A stretch of DNA of 64,000 bases from Pezicula radicicola (Eukaryota; Ascomycota; Leotiomycetes; Helotiales; Dermateaceae). Positions within the stretch are counted from its first letter, which is position 1. Every line of letters begins with the position of its first letter. The DNA lies in the NCBI GenBank assembly GCA_003008705.1, contig PDUO01000084.1, positions 41,479-105,478 of the forward strand. The letters run 5' to 3'. The notes under the pieces are model-generated. The model saw only the letters and a program-made list of their open reading frames with translations, ran no database searches and had not been told where the DNA came from. The translations under genes were made by a program, and so were the position numbers. This document shows positions 13,515-24,239 of this stretch, piece by piece.

Positions 13515-15075
13515 CGAAGGCGCGGGCAAAAAGTAACCGGACACCGGCCATTAGCGAGAAATCCTATAAACCCCACCAAAATTCTATATTTTTTACGCCC
13601 GTACTATGAAATATAACTACCATACAGCCTATATAGGCCCTTATACTTCTAACGCTAGGAAAGCCTAATATTTAACTTATCGAGAGTATAGGAAGTCTAG
13701 TAGAGAGGTAGCAAGGCTTTGTAACCTCCTAAAATTAATAGCTATAGAGATATAGAAGTAGGTACTTAAGATCAAAGAAGAGTACTATCTTAATAGCCTA
13801 CTACCTCCTAAAATCGAGGACCTTGTCGTAATTAAGGAGAAGATTAGAAGGCCCTTAGCTTTATTAATAGATGAAGTGGCAGAGATCTTTAAAGCTTGTA
13901 TACTTAATAAAGTAAGTCGTAAGAAATACTAGTACTATGTTGTAGAAGAGGTAGGTTTTACTACTTATCGAAGAATAATAGAAACCCGACTTCGAGCCCT
14001 TAATTTAAACTAAACGAAACCTACAAAAAAGCTTACTTTAATAGATATACAGAAGGTACAGAGATATAAGATTATATTGTTAAGGAAGGATTAGGGATAT
14101 AAGGAATAGTTAAGGGTGATCTTCTCTAATAAAGCCTCTGTTCTTATTAGAGAGTACTATAGGCTACAGAACTACTCGTATATACTAGAAGAGTGTTTTC
14201 ATTAGTATATCATTAAGTGTAGGTATAATAACTACTTAGAGGCTATATTCTAGGGATACTTTATATACAACTATAAAGGCCCTTGCTATATCTATTATAA
14301 GGAAATACCTAAGTAGAAGGCTAACTACGAGGAACTTATTTAGAAGCTCAACGACGAGGAAATTAAGGCTAAAGTATATATATAATTTAATAAAGAATAA
14401 GCTAAATTATAAGCTAAATAGGATATAAAAGGACGAAAGAAACTAGGAAAACTAGCCTTGTAGGAGAACTATTAGAAGGAATATAAATAGAAAAGAAATA
14501 GGAAGTATAAAGGAGGGATTGATAATATAAGATATACCTATAAATACCTTATTCTACTTCTTATTCCTTTCTACTATAAATATAACCTCTAGATCTACGA
14601 GCCTAACGAATTCGAGTACAATATTAGATGCTTCTAATTTTAATAAGATGGCGCTCTATCTTATACCTTACAATAGATAAATCGAATCCTTAAAAAGGAA
14701 GATATTCAGATCCTTAAATATATTAGTAATAGCCCTAATATAAACGTAATTAAAAGTGCTTAGATACCTATAAGAATCGTAATTACAAAGGATTAGAATA
14801 GGCCTTATACAATAGAATAGAGTAATAGGGTATAGTAGGGTAAGTAGGATAATCTTTATTAAGATTAAATATAGGCTTAGATTTATAGAATAGTAGTCAT
14901 AAATGACTTAGTTATTAAGTATAAGGGAGATAATTATTTTCATAGGTAGTACTTCTATTCCTACTATATTTATATAGTAAAAGAAGTATATATAATATAA
15001 AAACCACTAATTTCTAGTGGGGTCGTGATTTTCGCCTAATAGCCGGTGTCCGGTTACTTTTTGCCCGCGCCTTCG
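13515..15075 (+). mobile_element. Tc1/mariner element with perfect 34-bp TIRs
   Basis: The termini are perfect 34-bp inverted repeats starting CGAAGGCGCGGGCAAAAAGT at 13515-13548 and mirrored at 15042-15075, with weaker pairing for a few bases further in. TA flanks both sides (13513-13514 and 15076-15077). Copy B reads TTTTATCTATAAGG where copy C has the insertion, which confirms a TA duplication. The element holds one transposase pseudogene. The TIRs keep their GC-rich sequence while the inside is AT-rich. Confidence 0.93.
13606..14949 (+). pseudogene. RIP-inactivated Tc1/mariner (DDE) transposase
   Basis: One reading frame of 447 codons runs from an ATG at 13606 to a TAG at 14947 without a frameshift, but is cut by many TAG/TAA codons. 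The C-terminal third keeps the outline of a Tc1/mariner DDE domain: a Q-D-x-A-P-S-H-like stretch near 14645, a degraded form of the PGNSPDLNxIE motif near 14720, and the following W-x-P-I-R-I-x-x-T-K-D stretch. The middle matches the YNYKGPCYIY-type strand of fungal members. The stops sit where W or Q is expected, as RIP would give. It cannot make a full transposase. Confidence 0.88.
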
Positions 15076-15781
15076 TATAAGGTATTAGCCTTATATATAT
15101 TATAATACTCCCCTGGGGGTAATTTTTAATAAAAAGCTTAAATCTTTACTTTAATTATTTTTAGCGTTAATATTTATAGAGCTATAGGCTAAGTAGGTTT
15201 AGTTATATAATATAAAAAATAATTATATTATATTATAAGAGGTTTATAATTTAGTATTTACTAAGTCTTCTAATTAGCTTATTAATAAAGCTAAGAATAT
15301 AAATTAATAAGAATATAATAGTTTATAGTATAATAATCTTATAATACTAAAAATTATTTAAATAAGATTAATTATTCTTTAGATATTAAATATTTATAAA
15401 CTATATTAAAATAAGAGATATAGAAAAGATTATAAACTTCTTAATTTTAATTATTTATTATAAGCCCTATATAAACTATAAGTAAAAATAAGACTTATAT
15501 ATAGTTATATTATATAAGAGGGTTATATAATACTAATTATTACCTAAATAAGACTAGTAGTTCCTAAGATATTAAAGGTTAAAGTTAAGCACTATAAGGC
15601 CCTATAGTTATAGGGGGCTTTAGGGCTCTAAGGGTTAAAATAAGTTTCAATTACTAGGATCTACTCTAAACTACTAGAAGCTAGGCTTAATTATACTAGG
15701 ATCTATTAGACTTATTTAAGCCTGGTTTAAGCCTGGTTTAATCCTGGTTCAAGCGCCTATAGAAGGGCACCTAAGTACTGG

Positions 15782-15922
15782 TATTGAGGGATTTTGTTCT
15801 TATGGTGCACTGAGTTTACAACATGAGTGTGATGTGGACATATAGCAACGCAAGTCGCAGAGAAACCTCTAAGAATGTATAGACTCATGTAGCTCTATTT
15901 AGCTAGAGAGAAGTAATAGGGG

Positions 15923-15965
<43 letters not shown>

Positions 15966-17164
15966 TTGTTCAGAAACTGAGTTTACAAACTATTGAAGTT
16001 AGATGAAGTTGGAAAAGGATCTCTTACTAGTGTGATCTATACGAGAGGGGGCAAAGTACAGGTGTTAGTTACTGCCTAAAAGGAACCTAATTAGCTGCGA
16101 AAGATTCAAATCGTTCTAGAAATTAATAAAGCTTGTAATTTATAAGAAATATTATAGATAGTACTATAATCTCTCTCTTTAGAACTAAACAAAATTAAGG
16201 CTTAAGCTGAGCGTAACCTATCGATCTCTTCTAAAGCAGTTCTAAGGAGATACTAGAACAGGCTTGTAAGAGAGCTTACCTCGATATAAGTATACTTCTT
16301 TATACAGCTAGTGTATTAACGAGTAAGTTTTAATATCTTGTACTTCTAGCGTTAACCTTACCTAGTATCGATTTATAAGACCTATAATCTATACTCGGAA
16401 CATAGAAGAGAAGGAAACTGAAAGGACTGGGAAAGGTCTAGTATATTGCGAGTAATGTAGGGTGGAGTAAGGCTAAATATTCTTTATACGTTAAGGGGAG
16501 GATTAGGCCTAAGTACTAAGGGCGCCTAGAAGTTGAGGGCAAGATAAGGGAACATAGGTATATATAGACTAAGGTACTACTTACGACTTAATTAAATACT
16601 GATTATATAATAAGGATAATTGAACGACTAAACTAAGCTAAAAAGTAGGGATTCTAGTATTTATGTCTAATACTTATAGATTACTAGAATGATTCGTGGA
16701 ATAAAACAGTAACTTTGAGAACCTAGTTTGTATTGGTAGATTTGGAGAGACTAAAGTGGGATGTAAGAGAAAAAACGATGAAAAAATGCAAGTTCTATTA
16801 ATTACTAGAATATAGGACTAAAAATGACATTGTTACAGTGACCTCCTTCCACCAATGCGGAATAAGGACATAACGATCTATATAATGGGTACCATGTTGC
16901 GAATGATAAGATATTTGAGCAGTATTGAGAATGTGGTGGTAGTTGGCGAAGTTATAGAAATGTACAATGTGGAGATGGTTTTTGTTTGAAGTATATGCGT
17001 AGAGAAAACGCTATTGAGTATTGCATGGGACAAGCAGGGCATTTATATGATTGCATAGATTCTTGCTGATGTATGTTGAATGCAATGCTGTGGGTTTTGT
17101 TGATATAATTATAAAGGCTAATAAATGAATAATTGTGTTTAGTGTTATCAACGCGGTTAGGGGA
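15782..17164. other. Gene-poor gap with an (AG)n microsatellite
   Basis: A pure AG repeat lies at 15928-15962. The rest has no recognisable gene; the short minus-strand frame at 16952-17176 has no family match and may be the tail of the fragment described next. Confidence 0.5.
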
Positions 17165-17480
17165 CACAGGGGGCAACGAAGGGTTTGTAACAGTGGGAAA
17201 CGAGATTGCTCTTCTGACTTTCGGAAATCTCTTTATTGTAAATCATAGTGGCTAATTCATCAATTTGGCGCATGAGGTCATTAGCAGCGGGCCGCGGCGG
17301 TGTAGCCAGGTCGATTGTGATGAACATGTCAATTGACTAAGATCGCTAAAGGAATAGGGAGATGTGGACTTACGTAATGCTGCAGAAGCGTTCTGGGTAG
17401 GATTGCTCTCATCGCCCTTGTGGGGGACTGGGAACGATGCAGCTACCTGGGGTGGCAGCACATCATTATACAAAAACTCG
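17165..17480 (-). pseudogene. Possible gene fragment with one intron, unidentified
   Basis: On the minus strand a coding-like frame with normal composition runs from about 17473 to a GTAAGT donor at about 17380. A second stretch with ordinary codon use follows the acceptor CTTAG near 17340 and ends at a stop near 17165. The phases of the two parts do not agree in my reading, so this is either a broken gene or a wrong intron model. No domain is recognised. Confidence 0.25.
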
Positions 17481-17566
17481 AGACGATGAGGGATGAGTTT
17501 TACAATGGCTTGGTTGGTTGGTAGTTGACATTCTCAAAGGCGTGTGAGGGCGGCGACAACAAGCAG

Positions 17567-18040
17567 TAGTTTATTTTCAATAAGGACAAGGCCCGCGACG
17601 TCACCAACCTGTTCTTCTCGGATGTGTTCGGTAGTCAAAAGCCGCTCCAACAGCTCGCTGGCCTGATAGTTACATGGAGGGAGCGGCAGCCAGCAGACTG
17701 GACTGGGCCGCAAGGCTCTCGTGAGCTGCAGGCGGTCATATCAGCATTAACCACTCCGCCATACGTTCTCGATACGCTTGAAGCCGTCGCCTACTACAAC
17801 CTCCTCACAGCGAGCGCGCGGCCCCTTCCAAGCCTTGGCGCCCTCGACTTGAACAACGCCAGGCTCCGTGTACACCTTCGCGTACGTTCGACTATAGCAG
17901 AATCTCGATGAGGACGAGGCCGCGTACCGAGACTGGCTCCAGCAAACGCGGAGGGCCGAAGTCAGGTATTACTACCAAAAACCTCCTCTTCCAGTACTTT
18001 TAGGAGCTGTTGGACGGTCCTGGGGGCCATCCCAAAGGCC
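17567..18040 (+). pseudogene. GC-rich broken coding fragment, unidentified
   Basis: An open frame without a plausible upstream ATG runs through about 17911. A second frame, shifted by one base, continues with coding-like composition from about 17905 to about 18040. Together they give a protein-like stretch with DKARDVTNLFF near its start and EDEAAYRDWLQQT in the shifted part. The local GC content is clearly higher than on either side. I do not recognise the family. A frameshift near 17880-17910 and the missing 5' end argue for a relic, possibly transferred from a GC-rich locus. Confidence 0.4.
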
Positions 18041-19751
18041 CTCCTTAGTCTAAGGAGTATGTAGGTACTGTACATTAAGAATATATATGCACACGTGAGA
18101 GGAGTTGCGCGACGTAACCAAGGCAAGGAAGGGCACAATTCCGATTAGATAACCTAACATATACCGGGTGTTTATGTATGTGTGTATGTATGAGTAGGAA
18201 AATAGAGAATATGTTTTTTTTTTGGTGATAGGTTGGTTGGTGCCCTTTCCCACACCTACTCACCTACTCACTCCCCCCTATTTCCTTGTTTTCCCTTTAA
18301 TCTCTTTTATCCCCTCTCTGTTTTCTTTTCTTTTTTTTGAGTTGGTTAGTTGGTCGGTCTGCAGCACCTAAAGCATCAGGTTCAAAGTTTAAAGTAAGTG
18401 CAACAAGGGGCTTGGATTTGAATCTAATCCATGAAATTTTTTTGATTAAGAGATCGAGATTTAAAATTCGATAACCCCCACCCCCTAATTCACACAGCAC
18501 ACAGCACACAGTACACAGACGGCGGAGATGGAGATTTAATCATGTAATTCTCGGTAGATAGATAAACAGGAGAAGAAAAGAGCCACTAAATCAGTCGCAC
18601 AAGGGTCGAACGTTTGGTTAGTCTTATGGCAGCTTTTGGTGACTTTCAAGTTCCAGCCTGCTGGCCAGGTAGTTTGTATGATCGTGGCCGATGGTCAACA
18701 CCGATCTGCAGACAGGATCCTAATGTCTTTCAAGTTGCCTGATCACCATCTTGAGAGGTAACCCCCCTCGGCTTCATGCCGGTCTTGGAAATGAAGACGC
18801 AAGTCATAGTTCTTAAATACATTGGTGGAATATAGGTGATAGGGATGCTTAGAGCCTGGAACCACTCTAATTATTGCAACCCTCGGCTTGTTCCAGGATT
18901 GTGAAGATTATTTATGGGGAGGGAACGTCAAATATGTCGTTACATGACACACGCGACCAATACCGCGAAGTGGTGGTGGTTACCTATCACACCACTGCCA
19001 TCTGTCTGTGACAGGTCTACAAAGTACAACAATGTTGACCAACTATTAGCGAGAAGTCCCTCGAGGAATCTTGCAAGTAATGCAAGTAACTATTTCCTCC
19101 TGCAGGATACGACCCTTCAATTCGAGACCTAACAACTTCGTCTAGGATGTAAATAAGCCCTGTAACACACGCTGCACTCCTAGAGCCGAATTTTGCTAGG
19201 CAGAAAGAAAAGCAGTAAGCCTGATTGGCCAAGTCATAGGCAGGAGCAGGCTGTGCGATGGGAGGAGACGACTACAAGATGTATATCTACCCTTGAAATT
19301 TTAATTTTTTTTGGTATACATTAGGATTCTTGAGATTGGAATTAGAATTAGAGCAATTGTTAAAAGAATATATCCAATCTCACGTACAGTTGTGCTATTG
19401 TAGCGTTGTTCTCCCCATTCCTCGTACGCTTTGGAAGCGACGGAGCCGCTATTAGCGTCGCACCCGATCTACCACTTCTTCGTCTTAGGGAAATCGTTAG
19501 TATACTTATAGTTGGTCGAAATTAATGGGTTGTCAAAATCAGTTGGCATACTTGTGGGCGTTGGGCGTGGGCTGCCAGGAGAGAGGAGCAAGTAGATGTA
19601 GGGGGGCGCTGAACACAGCAGAACCCGAACCACTTCTTATTGTATGCATTTAGTTAATTCGGGGCCATAGAGAGAGTCGCTCCTCTACCTGGCTATGACT
19701 ACTTTTCTTTTCTTTTGGTCCTTTGATTCATCCCCATCCCCATCCCCATTC
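18041..19751. other. Intergenic stretch, no supported gene
   Basis: Short frames occur on both strands but none has coding-like composition over more than about 70 codons. Homopolymer T runs and a (CATCCC)n-like tract at 19730-19750 are present. Confidence 0.5.
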
Positions 19752-20918
19752 CTACTTCCTTTCCCCTTTCACATCATCCTCTAGAACAGTCTTCAAGTTT
19801 CTAAACAAGTGCATCAACTTATCCTCCTCCTCGGTCCATGAACTGTACGATGCGCGAACCGCACCCGCTAAGCTCCTTAACTCGCGACCTTGCTCTGCTG
19901 TTATTAAATTTCCGCCGTCGGTATCCTTTGTATGTCCATCTCGATGATGTCTAGGAGTAGTGCGAGTGCCGGTGTTGATGCTGCTGGTCGTCGTCGTACC
20001 TCTATCTCGATAAGTTGCTGGTGGTGCTGGTGGTGCTGGTGGTGCTGATGGATGTGCCGAGGTTGGGGAGGATAATAAAAATGGTGACATCTGAGATGGG
20101 AGTTTTAATTCGTCTGCAAATGAAGCGAAGCTGGTGGGTGAGGCACTTGAAGCTGGCTTAGTCGTTTTCGTGGCTCGGGTTGGCGACGGGGACGAAGGTG
20201 GTGACCGTGCGAAATCTTCTTCTTCTTTTTCCTCTTCTGCGGTATGCCATCGTGTGCGAATGATATCAGGCGCGCCTTCTAGTTGTGCTTCAATTGTTTC
20301 GACTGATTTGGACACTGATGGTCGATGCTTCGTGCCAGACCAGCTGCGTCGCAGAGCAGGAGGAGCCTGTGACAGCTGGTCCTCGATTGCTGTATCTGGC
20401 TCACTGGCATTGGTCTGTCTCGTTCCGGCGGCAGCAGCAGCGGTGGCGACGGGAGTGGAGATGGTGGTGCTGTTACGACGAAGACGATGACGACCTCCAG
20501 GAAAATGACTGTCATCGGGCTCTGCCATCTCTGGCTTGGGCTCAGTGATCTCTGACTTGGGCTTCGTTACAGTCTCCTTGAAATGGTATTCATTATAACT
20601 GGTGACAATACGCCTCTTGAGCTTGACCTCGACCATGTCCCTGATCTCGTCACCAACATCATTCTTTTGGCCGGGCGTCTTACCCTCCGACAGCCCCAAG
20701 GCATCGAAAAGAGAATCCGGTAGTCGAAGATCCTTGATGACGGTTTCTGTGAGTCTGCGTCCCAATGGATGATTCGAGAGAGAGCGCTTAAAGTCTGGAT
20801 TGGAAAGAATATAGTCCAAGATGGTAGCTCGCTGATCTTCTGACCATAGAAATCTCTGTGACGATCTGAATCGAGAAAGCGAGTGGCCCATGATCTGAAG
20901 GCTCTCAGGGGAGTCCAT
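19752..20918 (-). CDS. Gene A: unrecognised protein with RSS-RF-WS N-terminal block
   Basis: A single-exon frame of 388 codons starts at the ATG at 20918; an in-frame ATG at 20987 would add 23 residues. Residues about 10-75 hold the block RSSQRFLWS followed by a helical stretch with TETVIKDLRL. The same pattern occurs near the start of gene C, which suggests a shared domain. Residues about 120-330 are low-complexity, rich in S, T, P, A and E. The last 50 residues are charged and probably helical. I see no signal peptide, membrane segment or known catalytic motif. It is divergent from gene B, with 719 bases between the start codons. The function is unknown. Confidence 0.7.
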   Translation of the reverse strand: MDSPESLQIMGHSLSRFRSSQRFLWSEDQRATILDYILSNPDFKRSLSNHPLGRRLTETVIKDLRLPDSLFDALGLSEGKTPGQKNDVGDEIRDMVEVKLKRRIVTSYNEYHFKETVTKPKSEITEPKPEMAEPDDSHFPGGRHRLRRNSTTISTPVATAAAAAGTRQTNASEPDTAIEDQLSQAPPALRRSWSGTKHRPSVSKSVETIEAQLEGAPDIIRTRWHTAEEEKEEEDFARSPPSSPSPTRATKTTKPASSASPTSFASFADELKLPSQMSPFLLSSPTSAHPSAPPAPPAPPATYRDRGTTTTSSINTGTRTTPRHHRDGHTKDTDGGNLITAEQGRELRSLAGAVRASYSSWTEEEDKLMHLFRNLKTVLEDDVKGERK

Positions 20919-21637
20919 GATTAATTCTCTTTGACTGCCCTTTGACTGCTGGAAGTTGGATGTGAGATTCTTTATAACAAACAGCATCTGCCCCGACAGC
21001 CGAGACAAAGAAAGACATTTCCTTTGTCTTTCAAAGTTTGGTACCTACTTAAATCACTCCTTTTCATTCTCATCGCATACTTACATACATGCCAATCAAT
21101 CAATTTGCTTACATCAAATGAATACATCAAGTCTAGTCCCGCATTGACTGCTCTTTACCGATTCCGACTCCGATTCCGATTCGAAGGCACCCAAATTTTG
21201 AAAATCAGTAAAATTGACTGACTTGTCAATTTATTTGACGTGGGATATTGAGACATGCAAACAGAGAAATCGAACGGAACAGAAGAATATTGCTGCAGAG
21301 TTCACGAGGCGAGTCATAGATATCCGTTTGCTCGGTACAACTTACCCTTCCTTCCCCGTTACCAGAAAGTTGATCATTAGAGAAGAAGACACTATACGAG
21401 GCGGATATTTCAGATCACATTCGTACAAACGGACCCCAAAGAGGACCCGAACCCAAGTTGCAGAACAGAATATCAGTCAGTCTAGCTTTCTTTACGCAAA
21501 ATCACCGAGTTGATTCCAGCCGTCTTTCTCACTCGCTCGCGAACTGACTGACTGACTGACTGATTGATTCTAATATCTTCCTACCGTCGCAAATTTAACA
21601 ACATCAATTCCCCAAACATTCTCAAGGCGAGAACACC
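20919..21637. promoter_or_regulatory. Shared divergent promoter region of genes A and B
   Basis: The two start codons face away from each other across 719 bases. The stretch contains a short (TGAC)n tract at about 21543-21567, 70 bases before gene B. The ATG of gene B sits in a good fungal context (CACCATGGCC). Shared control of A and B is an inference from geometry only. Confidence 0.4.
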
Positions 21638-23662
21638 ATGGCCAGAGACACAGTGGCAAACCAACCATCTCAACCAACAACCCAAACTCGGGTTCCGAAA
21701 ACAAGCACCGAGTTTAACGAATACGTAGCATCCTTCCTTCCCCCAAACCTTTCGAGAGCAAAGCTGGACAAGGTGTGCGCAGCAAAACGAGCTGCTCTTC
21801 TTGACTCCCTTTCGACTACTAGTCCCAATTCAGCACAGTCGAAAGATCGGCTACGGAATGATATACACCTCGTCTCTAAAATGGCTTATATCGAGAGGGA
21901 TGTGCGGTTATATTGTATAGCAAGACTGTGGGAGATGGCCAAGTATAATGGACTGACAGGAGGTGATGCTACGACTTCTCTCTGGGCGGAAATAAAGGAG
22001 GTCAAGGATTGGAAGGAAGAGGGCTGGGCTCAGGAAATTGATGAAGAGGAGGGTGATGACGAGGAGAGTAGGACAGTACTTGCAACAGCCATCCGTGGAT
22101 ATCTCCAGACTTTTTGTCAGTTACCACTTATCCAGTATATCAGCCAAACAGTTTCAACGTCAGTACACGATGTGCAGGGCAATTTCTTCTTCCGCTGGAT
22201 TCTCTTCTACTCTATCTGGATTCTTACTCTGTGTACCCTGCTCTACGCCATCTCGTATTGTATCATCTGGCTCATCTCCTTCTACAAGTCATCCCTCCTA
22301 TCTCAGGTCTGTAATCTTTTCATACCGGAACCCGTCGTCCGGGGTTTCTACTGGGTCGTGACAGCCATCATGGATACTGGAGAACAGGCTGCCACTGGTC
22401 TCCGAAAGGGTGCACAACTCGGGGGCGAAAGGGCCACTGCTCTAGCAGGCAATATAGCCAATGGAACCATCTTCCAGGGGTTGGGAATCGGGGCCATGTA
22501 CGCTGCTATCATAAGCAGTTGGTCGCAGGACAACAACACGAACAATCCATTGAACATCACCGACACAAGCAAACCACTTGCTGCAGAAGTTGCACAGACG
22601 TTCGATTCGGTCTTCGAACTTAACACCATCAACATCGAGCTACTACCTATCCTAACACTGCTTAATCATATCGAAATATCCATCCGCGGAGCTGCTGATG
22701 TAGTCGAGATATCAGAGCTTACATACAAGGTGCAACTTTCCCAAGCACACATACTGCTAGAAAGGTCGCTGAAGGAAGCCGTGAAGGGGCTCCGGGAATT
22801 TGGCGTTGATCATGAGGTCGGACTGAGCAACATCGAGACCTACCTGCGGGTTATCGTACGCAAGCTTGATATGATCAAGAGCACGGAGCAAGCATGGTGG
22901 ATCACAACCCTCGTGCGACGACTGCTTAGCGGTGACTGGAGCAGCTCGACCTCAGGCATGGCCAGGAGGCAAAGTATAGAAGCTACGACGACAACGGGTG
23001 AAGTATTCTTAACCTTCCTCGGACTCCTGCAGGGCGAGCTCACCAAGATCATCACACACATTAGTGACAGCGAAGCGAAGCTTGACGCGGTCCAAAATCA
23101 CCACCGCGAGATAGATCGGTGGCGCCTCCTCAACCAAGCAGCCATCCTCAGCACCAAATCCTCACTCTCCTCGAAATCTATGAGCCCTGGCTGGCACATC
23201 CCTCTCATTGGCGGCCGACTATCGACCTCTGAAAAGCACAAGCTCGACTTGCTCAACACCGAGTCCCTCCAACTAGCACACCTCGAAAGGGTCCAACACA
23301 CAGCTCACCAGGTCTTCTTCCGTGCCAAACAAGTGGTCCTCAATATGCAAAATGACATCGATATCCTGCAACGTAAGACTAAGATGTATCTCTCGCAGCG
23401 AGAGGCCGTGCTAGCTGGCGATCAGTGTATCGAGGCCGAGACACAGGTTCTCGTCGGTCTGATGAAGCGTGTTCGTGATGCTGGGACGGTATTAAGTCGG
23501 GAGCGTGGCCACATTCAAGAATCGTGGTTTCGGCGCCTTGATCAGTGTCGTGGTGGAGCTGCTGCTGCTGCTGGTCGCTTTGAACAGTGTGTTTTCGAGG
23601 TCTTGGCTCGGGAACGGGGCGTAGATGGTTCGAAGGCGAAGAAGAAAGGGCATGTAGAGTAA
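21638..23662 (+). CDS. Gene B: unrecognised membrane protein, 674 residues
   Basis: An uninterrupted intronless frame of 674 codons with a good start context. Residues about 22-128 form a domain shared with gene D, with the signature RDVRLYCIARLWE at 87-99 and LWAEIKEVKDW at 115-125. A long hydrophobic stretch at about 183-215 could be one or two membrane passes; a weaker one lies at about 277-294. The remaining 350 residues are predicted-helix-like, with many regularly spaced L, I and V residues and few prolines, and end in an alanine run and a basic tail. The arrangement loosely recalls large helical membrane proteins common in ascomycetes, but I cannot name a family. Its pairing with gene A is echoed by C and D. 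Confidence 0.85.
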   Translation: MARDTVANQPSQPTTQTRVPKTSTEFNEYVASFLPPNLSRAKLDKVCAAKRAALLDSLSTTSPNSAQSKDRLRNDIHLVSKMAYIERDVRLYCIARLWEMAKYNGLTGGDATTSLWAEIKEVKDWKEEGWAQEIDEEEGDDEESRTVLATAIRGYLQTFCQLPLIQYISQTVSTSVHDVQGNFFFRWILFYSIWILTLCTLLYAISYCIIWLISFYKSSLLSQVCNLFIPEPVVRGFYWVVTAIMDTGEQAATGLRKGAQLGGERATALAGNIANGTIFQGLGIGAMYAAIISSWSQDNNTNNPLNITDTSKPLAAEVAQTFDSVFELNTINIELLPILTLLNHIEISIRGAADVVEISELTYKVQLSQAHILLERSLKEAVKGLREFGVDHEVGLSNIETYLRVIVRKLDMIKSTEQAWWITTLVRRLLSGDWSSSTSGMARRQSIEATTTTGEVFLTFLGLLQGELTKIITHISDSEAKLDAVQNHHREIDRWRLLNQAAILSTKSSLSSKSMSPGWHIPLIGGRLSTSEKHKLDLLNTESLQLAHLERVQHTAHQVFFRAKQVVLNMQNDIDILQRKTKMYLSQREAVLAGDQCIEAETQVLVGLMKRVRDAGTVLSRERGHIQESWFRRLDQCRGGAAAAAGRFEQCVFEVLARERGVDGSKAKKKGHVE

Positions 23663-24239
23663 GGTAGGGTAGGTTAGGGAGTGAGAAGGAGGTGAATTTC
23701 AAGTTTAGCAACCTTTTCTTTTCAACATGAAAAGGAGAGAGAGCCTTCATCAGTTATGTTAAGCTGGATTATAACTTACGCCTTTTTTATTCAGGGTATG
23801 ACCTGAAAAGAAATGTGGAATGTATCATTGCAATTAATGAAATATGACATATTTTGCTTTTATTCTTGCTTGCTGCCACGCTTTTGATTCCCACCTTTCC
23901 TTCCTGTCGATGTTTGCGCACTAGGTTGGAGAATAAGATGCTGAGAACTTAGTTTGATGAAGGCGCAGCATCTAGGTAGCCTTGGAGCAAAAGGAGTTCA
24001 AAAAGGAATAAGGCTATAAAGATAATCCAACTAAAGAGACTGACATTTTGGCTAATTATACGTACTGTATCCCCTTCTTTCAACAAACAAGACCAAGACC
24101 AAGACCAAGACAAAAATAAAAATAAAAATAAAACCCTAACAGCCAATTTGTATATCTCAACTGCTCAGCCAGTCCCATTCCACCTTATACCACCACCCTC
24201 ACCCTGAACAACAAATCCAGAACCAGATCTATCTAGCCG
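23663..24239. other. Intergenic region between convergent genes B and C
   Basis: Genes B and C converge here. The stretch has an (AAAATA)n/(CCAAGA)n short tandem tract at about 24090-24135 and no supported gene. No obvious terminator signature can be assigned. Confidence 0.5.

Larger units (their letters stand above)
13291..15781. mobile_element. Inverted-repeat element, copy C (least damaged ends)
   Basis: The left end contains GTAGGTAGGGCGCTTGAACC and the right end GGTTCAAGCGCCTATAGAAG. These are the best preserved termini of the three copies. The interior matches copies A and B but is split by the Tc1/mariner insertion at 13515-15075. Removing that insertion leaves about 0.93 kb, my estimate for the element core. 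No open frame of its own is visible. Confidence 0.75.

Noticed and set aside
20134..20490. 118-codon plus-strand frame inside gene A
   Set aside because: It lies opposite the low-complexity part of gene A and is a shadow of it.
23379..23750. 123-codon minus-strand frame over the end of gene B
   Set aside because: Antisense shadow of a well supported gene.
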